DNA of 64,000 bases from Pictodentalium vernedei (lineage: Eukaryota > Mollusca > Scaphopoda > Dentaliida > Dentaliidae), in contig CM062294.1 of assembly GCA_031216915.1 (NCBI GenBank), forward strand, positions 160,535,455-160,599,454, given 5' to 3'. The position numbers and the translations under genes are program-made. This document shows positions 12,389 through 22,137 of this stretch, piece by piece. The notes under the pieces were generated by a model that worked only from the letters and a program-made list of their open reading frames with translations, was not told the DNA's origin and searched no databases. Position 1 is the first letter of the stretch. Each line of letters starts with the position of its first letter.

Positions 12389-13844
12389 TAAAGACTGCCA
12401 CTCAAACCGTTGGTTTCTTGTTCACGCTTCGTGTTGAGTGTTAACAAATCATTACGTTGTATCCTGAAAGTGTCATTTCATCCAATTCTGAACGAGCTGC
12501 ATCGTAAATGTTTTCTGCTGATAAGTAAAAACTCAATCATAAAGGGTATGATCGCCCTTCGAAAAAGATGATGCGGGACAGCGAGAATCAAACAAATTGA
12601 TTAATTCATACTGGAGACTCAGGAAGGGAAGCGAAGTCCCAAACTATAACTTTACACTACACTTCCTTCCACGAAGCTCCAAGGTTGGGGTATCCAAAAT
12701 GAGTCGCATTATTATAAATGTATACAAACATCTGAGGCGTTTGTTCTCATTTACGGAGGGGTAGGGGGATGGAGCTACCCAACAGTTGAAGCATCGTTAT
12801 AGCCGTGAACTATATTTTTGCCCTACCTAAACGAAAACTAATCAAAAACTGGCAAATACGTTTGCTACTTGGCTGGTGGCTTAGAGCATAGCTCGTTTAT
12901 TACAGAAACAACAAACGGGATGGTTTTCATGTAAGAGACATGAACTATATGGAGACCTTCCCTAGCAAACGAAATTTCATATCATGTCATTTGGCAGCCA
13001 CATAAAATTGAAATACCTCTGTACATATACACTGAAAATCAACAATCTGAACTCCGCATAAAGACAGCTTTGCCATCAACCAGGTATAAAACACATTTTG
13101 GGTCCGGAAACGCTGAAAGGTTTTATCCCAAGTCAACTACATAAGTGCCAGACGGCAATGCTCAGAAAGGAAATGTAAACTGATGCTATTATCGCGAAAT
13201 TTCAAAAATTAAAACGATGCTGTTCATATCTGTCTGGAAATCGTCCATTCACGAGCTATCGAATTATCTCCCCTTTTCGAAGCAAAAAACGGCCCCACTT
13301 TCTTAAAGTTCCCTGCATAAATTGTTATGCTACTGGAAACCTAAATAATCAACAACAGGCAAATATGTTTGCGACTTGGCTTTGCTGAGAAAACATCAAA
13401 GAAGGGGAGTTTAATGGAAAAACATTTCTTTGAAACTACATAACTAACAAATTGTTGCGGAAAATGTTTTATATTGTCTGTAAAAGCGTTCCGTAATTTG
13501 CCATGTTAGACTGAAATGAACCAAATCCAATTATAACCCGAGCTTGTGTCTGGCCTCTAACCAACACAGAGGGAGTATCCAACACGTAACCATCCCTGGC
13601 TGACTCATTTTTCTAGCGCCTGTGCCACTTCTAACACCTACCAGTCACATTGACATTAGCTGCTTCAGTCGCACCATCTTCCCTTAATGAGTGCAAATCG
13701 ATGTTAAGATTTTCAAAACAGCCTGCCACTGATATTTTCTCTGACTCTTAAGTAACTGAGGCGTTTATTTTGTAAATCAATTTACAACAATTCCCACACG
13801 AGAATGCTGGCCTGAACAAACATAAATCATAGTTGTATTGTAAG
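12389..13844. other. No recognisable gene
   Basis: No open frame of 60 codons or more was seen, and no repeat could be assigned. Base composition is slightly less AT-rich than the neighbouring DNA. Confidence 0.45.
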
Positions 13845-14126
13845 ACGGTCATTGAAGGCGAGAGACACATTTTCCGGGCGAGGGACACGATACGTCATGA
13901 TTCCATTAAGTAAGCTAGCTGCTAAATAAATATGTGGAGTATAACAAGGCTGCATGTTGAAAATAATAACTTGTCTACCCCCAAATAATGAATGAGGACA
14001 CTTCTAATTCCTATCATTGAACTAAAATGGGAGATATATTTATTTATGTATTTATTGGCGTTTAACGACACTTTCGACAGCCAGGTTTGGAGAAATGAAA
14101 GATACTACCAGAGTTCAAAGGGTTAA
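13845..14126 (-). mobile_element. TTAA-type MITE, family B, copy 3, interrupted by a SINE tail
   Basis: GATACGTCATGATTCC and GCATGTTGAAAATAATAA are the family B arms in reverse order. The right end reads GTTCAAAGGGTTAA. A piece of family 1 SINE (14,038-14,092) splits the right arm. Confidence 0.6.
14038..14092 (-). repeat. SINE family 1 3' end fragment
   Basis: Reads TTATTTATGTATTTATTGGC followed by GTTTAACGACACTTTCGACA. This is the tail and 3' core of the family 1 SINE in inverse orientation, inserted in the MITE at 13,845-14,126. Confidence 0.65.
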
Positions 14127-14394
14127 GCATTAAATAAAGGCACGCTATAGAGTTTCCCTTTGTAATCGCTTCTATATCGTCTGCCCTCTACAGACCAGTC
14201 TTGCTTTTCTGAAGTCTGATTTTGAAATTCGAGCCAGAAATGTATACATTTGAGCGTTTGATGCAGCTGAGCTCAACAAATCTTAAAAAATACATAAAAT
14301 CTATACTAATCACAGCAACTCGTTCGAATCTTGACAGCGTTCACACAACTGGGTGAACATTTCAGAACAAATTGTCTGTTTATTCTTTTTATTC

Positions 14395-14535
14395 TTGGAT
14401 GTGTGATCGTCTGAGCCATCGATTCGGACTCTCGCGTTGTGCCCTTGGGCAAGGCACTTAACCCCAAGTGTCCACATGGGGGTACGATGACACCGTGTTC
14501 TAAGACGTACTGCACGTCGATGCTGCGCATGTCTT
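14395..14535 (+). repeat. Left half of the SINE disrupted by the Polinton
   Basis: Carries the family 1 body (GGGCAAGGCACTTAACC, GTACTGCACGTCGATG) and stops at GCGCATGTCTT. The complement of 54,391-54,756 contains the same block running through CACATGTCTTCAACC. This SINE resumes exactly at 32,237, across the element. Confidence 0.85.
14530..14535. repeat. Target-site duplication, left copy (TGTCTT)
   Basis: Identical hexamer at 32,237-32,242. A 6-bp duplication is the known signature of Polinton/Maverick integration. Confidence 0.9.
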
Positions 14536-15079
14536 AGTAGGAGATAATGGCTGGTTCCCGACCACTTTGAAACCTGTGGCCCAGGAAATGATGGTCCAGA
14601 AAAAATTGAGGTATTTTTGACAAAATTGGGCTATTTTTAGAAACAAAATCAAATTTTTTCGGAAAATGTTTGGTTTTTCCGGAAAATGTTTAGGGTTTTC
14701 CAAAAATAATTCAACTTTTTCAGGAAAATCCCAGATTTTTTGCGGAAAATGTTCGAATTTCAGCTTTCTGGACCACGGAGCTTATAACAAAATGCGTTTT
14801 CGGTCCACCCTTTTTTTTAGGAGATTAACACTGATTTTCCCATAGGGGTGGATTTTTATTTCGGAAAAAACACGGAAACGCCCAAAAAGGAAGAGTCATG
14901 TCTTGAAAGCACCCTTGATCAGGAACTGGGATTTTCTCGCCTGAAATGCCACGACGCATCGGACTGGGTAAGATTTTGTCGCCGTCGACTGGTCCAGAAA
15001 AACCCAGATACGCCACGGGTTTTTTTTTTGGGAGTTTTTTTCTTCGTCGGATCCAGAAAAAAAAATCAGATACGCCACG
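14536..15079 (+). repeat. Left terminal inverted repeat
   Basis: Starts AGTAGGAGATAATGG and matches the complement of 31,689-32,236 over its length at roughly 90 percent by eye. Shared landmarks are GTTCCCGACCACTTTGAAAC, ATGATGGTCCAGAAAAAATT and GGACCACGGAGCTTATAAC. Near the inner end, two copies of AGATACGCCACGGG form a short direct repeat. Confidence 0.9.
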
Positions 15080-15280
15080 GGAGGAGGAGGATCGCGATTG
15101 GAAAAAAATGTGTATATATTGTAAGTTAAAAGGTGAATGATAATAATAATAAATATATATATATATATATATAAAACAACATTAAAAATAAACAACAATT
15201 GTAAAAAAATATAACTGTTTTTCATCCATTAAAGAGAGAACAAAAGAATAAATGAATAAAAAAACAAAACAAAAAAAACA
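15080..15280. promoter_or_regulatory. AT-rich leader of the rightward gene block
   Basis: A (TAATAAT) run and a TA microsatellite (about 15,147-15,172) lie here, and poly-A stretches run up to the ATG at 15,281. TAATAAT/A-rich leaders recur before several other starts of the element. I infer a promoter region; no specific motif is proven. Confidence 0.4.
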
Positions 15281-16235
15281 ATGTTTCTACACATTGGAGA
15301 TTCGAAGCGAAGGGACGAGCAGGTTCGCGAATTAATACGGAGTATGGAGAATATTCAAGCGCAGATAGAGCCACACGATTGGGAGAGATGGGATTGAGAT
15401 GAGAGGCTACCAAGTTGTTCAAACCCGTCACCGAGGTTCAGAAACGAGCTAGGAAAGAGGTCGTGGAGGAATTGAGACCCATAAAGGAAGGTTCTCTGAG
15501 GATGGATTTGCATCCTAGTACTTTAGCACCGAGAACTTTCTCCGATTTCGTTCCGACGGGAATCGAGACCGATCCGAGTAGCGTCGGTAGTGTTACACCG
15601 AGAAATTTGTCAGAATACACTCCGGAGAGAATCGAGACCGATGCAATTAGCATCGATAACGAAGCTTCGGGCATTATTAGCATCAGATCTGACGATAGTA
15701 GTGGAATCGTGAAAGATCCGATGTACGGATTTCGAGACCATTGCGATAAAACTTTCGTTGGTGACACGGAATCATCGCTTGAAGGTCACTATTTGATCAT
15801 CGGGCTGAACAGGTACGAAATGACTGACGCGGATTGTATACTCTGCTCTCTCACCAGAGACCCGACGATTACACCGAGGATTACAAAAATTATGGAGACA
15901 TTCTGGTTCAGACTCGCGCAATGAAGAAGAATAACGATTCCAAAGAGACGAGACAGAAAGATAGGAGAGGTTACAAGTGGAAGCACGTGGTGGAACCCAT
16001 ATGGAAGGCGAACGAGTATTTCGTGAAATCGACGACTGGGAAGGGAATGACCGGCACGATATTTCTTCCGCGCGATCCCAATGCCTTGTTGGGGAGATTG
16101 AATTTGTTGATGGCAAGCAGAGAGGATGGTAACACCGGAGTGGATAACGAGATAGTGAGCGTGTGCGACGAATTGTTGAGGCAGAAGGTCTTGACTAAGA
16201 AGGATTATCAAAAGTTGATGAATCGTTTGAAATAA
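15281..16235 (+). pseudogene. Conserved Polinton protein of unknown function, frameshifted
   Basis: The first gene inside the left repeat. ATG 15,281 opens 38 codons and stops at 15,395. The reading continues in another frame (about 15,403-15,850) with a lysine/glutamate-rich start (FKPVTEVQKRARKEVVEE) and three short repeats of the type FSDFVPTGIETD / LSEYTPERIETD. It shifts again near 15,850 into a C-terminal part ending at 16,235 that contains the segments YKWKHVVEPIW, FLPRDPNALLGRLNLL and VDNEIVSVCDELL. I recognise the overall type from other adintovirus-like Polintons, where it occupies this first position, but no function is known to me. At least two frameshifts make it non-functional as written. 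The repeats and the absence of membrane segments would suit a virion scaffold or core component, which is only a guess. Confidence 0.6.
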
Positions 16236-16338
16236 TAAAATAGTAAGAGAAAAGAAAAAAAAACACCAAAAAATATTAAGTAAATAAAAAATAATATATG
16301 TTTAAAAAAATAATAATAAATAATAATAATTAAAAAAA

Positions 16339-16718
16339 ATGTTAGTGATAAATAACAGAGGATACGCTAGATCTAACGTCTACGGCGGATCGGGCATCGC
16401 TGATTCGATGATGCGATTTATAACTCGTAAATTCACAGGCGATGCCGCGAATCAGATCGCGTCGAGTGCTCTCAAAATCGGAAAGAAGACGGCGATTGAT
16501 GCGGGTAAGAAAGCTGCGACCGAAGCGAGCGGTAGAATAGCTTCGGAAGCCGTAAGAGAGGTTCCGACGCTTTGATTAATACATTGATAACTCCACAACC
16601 TGCCAAACGGTCGAGAATCGAAACGAAAAGTTGGAGATATATCTATGATGGTATCGTACCGATACAAGACTTGGCTAAAATGAAGAAAGGATCGGGATTG
16701 AAGATGATTTATAAATAA
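16339..16718 (+). pseudogene. Small basic Ala/Gly-rich protein, possibly core-like, frameshifted
   Basis: ATG 16,339 follows a (TAA)n, A-rich leader. The first 78 codons are rich in alanine, glycine and lysine, with a GGSGIADSMMRFITRKF start and repeated small residues (KIGKKTAIDAGKKAATEASG). A frameshift near 16,570 leads into a second part ending at 16,718 with KRSRIE, YIYDGIVPIQDLAKM and a basic glycine-containing end. The size, basic charge and place next to the packaging ATPase resemble small virion core proteins of adenovirus-like viruses, but I see no motif that proves this. It is broken by one frameshift. Confidence 0.45.
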
Positions 16719-16824
16719 CTAAAAAAAACTTATATATATAAAAACAGAAATTAAAACCGAAAAAAAAAATTAGAAAAAAAACATAATTCAAAACATAGTA
16801 AAAAAAAACAAACTAGAGAAAAAA

Positions 16825-17545
16825 ATGAATATCAAAGACATGTCTTGGAATGACGTGATGACCAAGAGGTCGAACGACGAGTTCTTTCCCAAGAGCATAA
16901 GAGGTCTGATAGTGGGGAAATCGAATTCGAGGAAAGACCAATCTCTTGATGAATCTATTGTTGCGACCTAGTTGGTTGGATTACGACAGATTATTCGTTT
17001 TAGGCAAGAGTCTCTTTCAACCGGAATATAGATTGCTTCGAGAGTGCATGATAAGTAAATTAAATATATTGGAACGAACTGCGAGAGAATTGACCAAGAG
17101 AAACTTGGAGTGTTCGAACGTGGAATGTCAGTTTTATGAGAATGCCAACGACGTTCCAGATCTTAGACAGTTAAAGTCGGAGAATAACAATCTCATGGTC
17201 TTCGACGATCTAGTGTGGAGAGACAGAATCGATGCGAATAGCATTACGTTCGAGGACATCACAGCAACGTGGATTGTTTCTATTTGTCTCAGAATTATTT
17301 TCGATGGCTCAGGCAGACGATAAGGGAGAAGGTTAATTTTCTGTGTCTCTTTCGTCAGGATCTCAAGAATCTCAATCACATCTATGGAGATCACGTGATA
17401 TGAGTAGGGAAGAATTTAGCAGATTTTGTAAGAAGGTGTGGGACAAAGGATTTCACAATTTCGTGGTGATCGATTTGACTAGATAATTTAACAACGGAAA
17501 ATATCGAAGTGGATTCGACGATTTTTTTATATTCCTAATAATAAT
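16825..17545 (+). pseudogene. FtsK/HerA-type (A32-like) DNA-packaging ATPase, broken
   Basis: Predicted to pump viral DNA into capsids. ATG 16,825 opens 48 codons. The P-loop region reads GLIVGKSNSRKD: the lysine is kept, but the glycines and Thr/Ser expected in GxxGxGK[T/S] are changed. The frame then shifts to 16,946-17,323, which contains LLLRPSWLDYDRLFVLGKSL and the Walker B strand NLMVFDDL with its two aspartates. Further shifts near 17,265 and 17,395 carry the rest: a YLSQNYF motif, which is the sensor-like S-Q-N of this family, and FVVIDLT near the end. Length and motif order fit the Polinton ATPase. With at least three frameshifts, an altered P-loop and a stop before 17,490, it cannot be active. 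Confidence 0.8.
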
Positions 17546-17624
17546 AATAGAGAAGAAAATAAAAAAAAAATAATATAGACAAAATATAAAAAAATATATA
17601 TATATAAATAATAATAATAATAAA

Positions 17625-18377
17625 ATGTCAGAATACCATCTATTAGAACAGATAGTCGCGAATACGGCTGCAAAACAATCCTTTCAAACCGTAGTGAGTC
17701 ACGACACGACTCGATTCACGACTATATTCGAACCTTCCATCGATTTGAAGAAGGAAAAGAGATACGAGATGGCGTTAGTTAATCTCGAGACTTACTATTC
17801 GTTCCCCAACGTCACCGAAAAGAATAACGCGTTCAAGTATTCCAATGGAGTGAATTGGTTCGAGATACGAATTCCCTGGGGAAGTTACGACATAGACGAT
17901 CTGAACCGTCACATCCAGACGAGACTGAAGACCGACGGCCATGGAGGCAATATGATAAGAATTGCTCCCAATACGGGTACTCTACAGACGATGTTAGACT
18001 TGGGAGATAATTTTCGAGTTGAATTTAGTGCGGACGATTCGATCGGTAAAATGTTAGGATTCGATCGAAAGATGTATCGAGGTCACGCAGCGTCCGAAAA
18101 TATGGTCAACATTCTCGCGGTCAATAGCATTTTAGTGAATGTCACTGTGATCTCGGAAAGTTACGTCGATGTTAGCACTCAGCCTATGATCTACTCGTTT
18201 TTGCCGGCCGTTTCTCCAGGTTACAAGATCCTGGAGCGACCAAGAAATCTCGTCTATCTACCCGTGATCCTGGACACGTTGTACAGCATCGAAACAAAGT
18301 TGACATATCAGAATGGAGATTTGTTAGATCTTCGCAGAGAGCGACTGACTATACAGTTTCACATCAGAGAGATATGA
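17625..18377 (+). CDS. Penton (minor capsid) protein, intact
   Basis: The single-jelly-roll penton of adintovirus/Polinton virions, which would form the pentameric capsid vertices together with the hexon. The frame is complete: 250 codons from ATG 17,625, preceded by a (TAA)n/A-rich leader, to the stop at 18,375-18,377. Recognisable features are the YEMALVNLETYYSFPN strand (residues about 46-61), the GSYDIDDLNRHIQ helix region (about 86-98) and a C-terminal part with IYSFLPAVSPGYKI (about 190-203), YLPV and a final LTIQFHIREI strand. No signal peptide or membrane segment is seen. It is the only large gene in the element without a frameshift or stop, which stands out in an otherwise ruined copy. 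This could be chance, recent decay or retention by the host. Confidence 0.85.
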   Translation: MSEYHLLEQIVANTAAKQSFQTVVSHDTTRFTTIFEPSIDLKKEKRYEMALVNLETYYSFPNVTEKNNAFKYSNGVNWFEIRIPWGSYDIDDLNRHIQTRLKTDGHGGNMIRIAPNTGTLQTMLDLGDNFRVEFSADDSIGKMLGFDRKMYRGHAASENMVNILAVNSILVNVTVISESYVDVSTQPMIYSFLPAVSPGYKILERPRNLVYLPVILDTLYSIETKLTYQNGDLLDLRRERLTIQFHIREI

Positions 18378-18577
18378 AAAAAAGGAAATAAAAAAAAATT
18401 AAAAGTAAATATAATGTGAAAATTTAAAAAAATATTTTTTTTATTTATTTTTTTTAAATATTTATATAACAAATAAAAAAAAACTTATAATATTTATAGT
18501 AATTAAAAAATCAATAACTTGTAATATTTCTAATTAAAAAAAAAATTATAACCCAGTGGAAAAAAAAAATAACAAAT

Positions 18578-19181
18578 ATGAGTAGCAGTCGATACTTCAT
18601 TAAAAACTTGAACACATCTGAAGGACAGAAAACTAAACTTCGCAGAGCGTTGAACCATCGAGGTGAGGCCAGTAGATTTAAATTCAGTTATGAAGACCTG
18701 ATGAGTGGCGATAGCGATCGAATCGCCTGGACTGAAACTCAAATCAAAAGGACGGAGAAAGTGATTCATAATCGAATGGGAACGACAGTGAGACTGAGTC
18801 CCACTCATTTGGATAATAATCTGAAAATGAAAGGCGGTTTCTTACCGCTAGTGGCGGGAGTCGCCACCAATGCATTACCCATTCTCGCGAAGATGGTGTT
18901 GCCAGCTCTGGGCGTGGGAGCTCTCTTGGGACTCACTAGTTCGGGAGTCGACAAAATAATGGGAGGAAACAGACTATTATTGAAGAAGGGAGGAGCCATT
19001 GTGTCGCATAGACGCCGAAGGTGAAGGATTGTATCTAGGGTCCATAAGAAAAGGTGGCAATGCTTTCCGCGGCGACGGTCTCTATCTGAAGACCGGAAAG
19101 AATGTGAAACGGATTGGTAAAGGTTTATTGTTCTATTAGAATTCGCCGTTTAAGAATATACCCATTTTGGGTATGTTATAA
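18578..19181 (+). pseudogene. Protein VI-like hydrophobic minor virion protein, frameshifted
   Basis: ATG 18,578 starts a basic N-terminal domain (FIKNLNTSEGQKTKLRRAL) that is followed by a hydrophobic, glycine-rich segment (GGFLPLVAGVATNALPIL, then LPALGVGALLGL; residues about 87-125) able to insert into membranes. The first frame ends at 19,024 after an RRRR tract. A shift continues with repeated GxGLYL-type blocks (EGLYLGSI, GDGLYLKTGK, GKGLLFY). A second shift gives a terminal SPFKNIPILGML. This layout is typical of the membrane-active or core proteins of adintovirus-like elements, analogous to adenovirus protein VI. The role is inferred. Two frameshifts break it. Confidence 0.6.
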
Positions 19182-19218
19182 AAAATAATAATGATTTAAA
19201 AAATATATATATCCAAAA

Positions 19219-19491
19219 ATGGAACAAAAGGAGAGAAAACGATATTTCCCGTATCTTTCTAACGACAAAAAAATAATGGTTTTATCGAAATACGAGAGGC
19301 ATAAATTCCAACTTTCGAAAAAAAGATCTCTTTCCAATAAGTACAATCGTAATAGACGAGAAGTATTCATTCATTCGTTTGATGATGAGATGAATAGATA
19401 TGTTGTTATTAAAAAAAAAGAAATATTTATAGAAGAGAAAAAATGTATAAAAAAAATAATACTAAAAAAAAAAATAATAGAAAAAAAATAA
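19219..19491 (+). CDS. Small lysine-rich hypothetical protein
   Basis: A 90-codon frame from ATG 19,219. The first 60 residues have balanced composition (YFPYLSNDKKIMVLSKYERH, then EVFIHSFDDEMNRYVV), while the last 25 are K/I-rich and read into the AT-rich spacer. I do not recognise it. Its position between two conserved element genes and its strand support a real gene. Its true end may lie before the low-complexity tail. It has no membrane segment and no clear motif. Confidence 0.35.
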   Translation: MEQKERKRYFPYLSNDKKIMVLSKYERHKFQLSKKRSLSNKYNRNRREVFIHSFDDEMNRYVVIKKKEIFIEEKKCIKKIILKKKIIEKK

Positions 19492-19530
19492 ATAATAAGA
19501 ATAGAAACACTTTTTTTTATAAATATTATA

Positions 19531-19936
19531 ATGAACGATTCCATGGAATTGAAAGCTTAGTTTCTTCGAAGGGCATTGGGCAGAGCTTACTCAATCTGCG
19601 TGAAAGAACAATTTACTCACGTCATGCGCAAAAGGTGTCTCAGTTGTCGAGAGGAGAAAAAAATTAATCATGTTAGTCATTCGTGTCTCACGATGGAATT
19701 GCAAAAACATCATCACCACGTATTTCGTGCCCGGACTGGAATATGTCCAACGCGATGACGTGATCAAATGTTGGAATCAATTTGTGTTTGGTGTTGGAAA
19801 ACCCAAGCCTACTAGATCGGAAGAGCTGAAGTTAGCGCATCGAAGTCTCACCAACGAAGACAAAAAATGTGTTTTTGAATATTTGTTGAAAAGTGAAGAC
19901 CACAAATTTTCCGACAGGAATCACATGTTTTTATGA
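19531..19936 (+). pseudogene. Small Cys/His-containing Polinton protein, broken
   Basis: ATG 19,531 begins a protein with an in-frame TAG after nine residues (19,558-19,560). The body then continues with RAYSICVKEQFTHVM and a possible metal site: CLSC followed by histidines and a further cysteine in NHVSHSC. A frameshift near 19,755 leads to the acidic C-terminal part ending at 19,936. I recognise the N-terminal block as a recurrent small gene of Polinton elements, with no function known to me. A zinc-binding fold is a reasonable inference from the C-x2-C and distal H/C pattern. Confidence 0.5.
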
Positions 19937-20053
19937 ATTCCTTGTTTAAGGGAAGAAACATTAAAAAAATATATATTTTTTCGTTAAATAATAAGGAGGT
20001 GAAAAAAATAAAAAAAATACATAAAAATAATAATAGATATAAATAAAATTGAA

Positions 20054-20740
20054 ATGAAAAACATCTATCCATTGTTAGAGAGGCTGGAGCCTACGGCACC
20101 TCTTCTACAACTAGAATATTGCAACGACGTGGGACAGAAGTATCGATCCGAACAAATCAATAGAATTCAATCATATCTGATGCGATGGACAGATTCTCGT
20201 CATTCGCTCAATAAGAAATACTCGAGATTAGAGAAATTCGTGAGTGGCGTGGATTTGACTCTCATCACGATCTTTATGGGTTTGAACATTGCCGGAATCA
20301 GTCTATTGTCGACCGTCCTCGTTGCTCTTCCGATCGTGTTGGCCATAGAAGGATTGGTTTGACTGCATCAGTACGATCGGAAAATTTCTCTCCAAGAAAT
20401 TATCCATGAAGTCCAAGAAACACGAAAACATCTGCGTTTTGGCTGATACAAAGATCGATTCCGTGTTGGATAAGATTTCTATGGCATTGAAAGATGGTAG
20501 GATTTCGGACGGTGGATTTGTCGACATATTGAACGAAAAACAAAATACGAAGTCATGAAAGCGAAGATAAGAGTCAAGAGTCATCAGATTCTCAAGGAAG
20601 AATTGAAGGATTCTCTCGTGGAAAACGGTAAGGAAGAAGCGAGACAATCGTTTCGTAAATTATTGAATCCCAAAAAGATTCCAGAAGCAATCGATTTAAA
20701 AAAATGTGTATATATAAAAGAAGAAGAAAAAATTATATAA
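20054..20740 (+). pseudogene. Two-helix membrane/coiled-coil Polinton protein, frameshifted
   Basis: ATG 20,054 starts with YPLLERLEPTAPLLQLE, a helical N-terminal stretch. A charged helix follows, then a hydrophobic hairpin of two probable membrane segments (VDLTLITIFMGLNIAGISLL and a second through about residue 100), where the first frame stops at 20,362. A shifted frame adds KKHENICVLADTKIDSVLDK and DGRISDGGF. A third frame from about 20,545 adds a lysine/glutamate-rich helix to 20,740. The helix, membrane pair and helix order recalls SNARE-like or viral membrane-remodelling proteins. I know the type from related elements but no proven function. Two frameshifts break it. Confidence 0.55.
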
Positions 20741-20791
20741 AAATTAAAAAAAAATAATTAAAATATATATATATGAAAAAAACAAAACAAA

Positions 20792-21291
20792 ATGTATTGT
20801 GTCAAATGCAAGAGAGTTACCAATATGGTTAACGTTAAAAAAGTACTGACAAAAAATAGAAGTCCCATGCGTCATAGAACGTGTAAAATGTGCGGTTCGA
20901 CAAAAACGCAATTCGTCAGACGTGGTGGAGCTCTGACGAATAAATTGATTAATAATCTACCTGTCGAAATGCATCTGCGAGGACATCAATTCACGGGACC
21001 AGGCACGAAATTAAATAAGAGATTGAATCGAGATCTGACACCTAAATCTTGGAGCAAACCCATCAATAGGGTGGATTCGGCCGCTTACGCGATCTGTGCT
21101 ATGCTAAATATCCCGACGTCGATAAACGTAATCGAATCTGCGAGAAAAACATGTTGATGACGTTGAAAAATATACCAAATCCCACTAGGAGAGAGAGAGA
21201 GAGACTCGAACGTTCGTTGGTCGGTAAAGTGATTGGTACCAAACGTCGATTCGGATGGGGTCATAAAAAAATGTCCAGAAAACATTATTAA
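20792..21291 (+). pseudogene. Zinc-ribbon plus phospholipase A2-like protein, frameshifted
   Basis: Related to the phospholipase A2 module that parvovirus VP1 and many adintovirus-like elements use to breach endosomal membranes. ATG 20,792 begins with a zinc ribbon: CVKC at residues 3-6 and CKMC near residue 31. The calcium-loop region (HQFTGPGTKL) comes near residue 70, followed by KSWSKPINRVDSAAY. The catalytic His-Asp helix should follow that tyrosine. There the frame shifts by a small deletion, so the histidine is missing and only the downstream frame (starting with Asp and ending ...RKHY at 21,291) remains readable. That tail includes a run of GAGAGA repeats encoding Arg/Glu. The enzyme is therefore inactive as written. 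Confidence 0.75.
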
Positions 21292-21296
21292 CGAAT

Positions 21297-22104
21297 GCAT
21301 TGGTGAACGAACTACACAAGCCCGTCACGCGTAAATTTCGAAGGAGAAGGGGGTATTCGTAAAGGGTCTGGATCAGATTTGGTCGGCCGATCTGGTAGAC
21401 ATGAAATCGCATTCGGAGCGGAACAAGGGCATTAAGTACATACTGATGGTCATCAACGTGTTTTCGAAATAAGATGGAAGAGACCTCTGAAGAATAAATC
21501 GGGAGCTTGCATATTTGCATCGTCTTCTCGAAAACCGGATAAATTATGAGTGGACAAAGGGAAGGAATTTTACAACAGTCACGTTCATCCATTGGTCGAC
21601 CTCTATTCCGTCGAAAACGTAGGGAAAGCTATCGTGATCGAACGTTGGAATAGAACCATGAAGGAAAAAATGTATTTCACAGCTAATAAGACCAAGAAAT
21701 ATATGGTAGAAGAAGACATCAATATGCGACACAGATCAATCAAGATGACTCCCGCAGAAGCTAGCAATCCTCGAAATGAAAAATGCGTCTTCGCTAATCT
21801 CTATCCCGAAAGGATCAAGATCAAGAAGGAGTCCAAATCACCAGAATTTGCAGTCGGCGATCGAGTGAGAATCACTTCTATTAAGTCACTCTTCACAAAA
21901 GGTTACTCTCCTTGATGGACTGAAGAAATCTGTAAGATCGTTAAAATATTTCACATGGATCCGGTGACTTACAAAATAGAAGCATTAGAGGATGGTGAAG
22001 ATGACAGAACGAAATCATCAGAACATTTTACGAACAAGAATTGCAGACGACGACATTTTGAAGAACCAATCCTTCACTTTTATTTTTTTTTTGCATATAT
22101 ATAG
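21297..22104 (+). pseudogene. Retroviral-type (DDE) integrase, broken
   Basis: Would insert the element DNA with the 6-bp duplication seen here. Reading begins around 21,297 (NELHKPVTRKFRRRRGYS), shifts near 21,360 to the first catalytic block (WSADLVDM, first Asp), meets a stop at about 21,470, then shows WKRPLKNKSG. After another in-frame TGA it enters VDKGKEFYN (second Asp) and ERWNRTMKEKM (Glu). Only 28 residues separate that Asp and Glu, fewer than the 35 usual for the family, which suggests a small deletion. An in-frame TGA at 21,914-21,916 precedes the C-terminal SH3/chromo-like part (WTEEICKIVKIF, DPVTYKIEALEDG). It ends at 22,104. Confidence 0.8.
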
Positions 22105-22137
22105 TTAAAAAGAGAAGAAAAAAATTAAAAAAAAATA

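Noticed and set aside
15438-16211. Minus-strand open frames of 109 to 140 codons
   Set aside because: They are antisense shadows of the conserved rightward gene at 15,281-16,235, whose sense frame has the expected family features.
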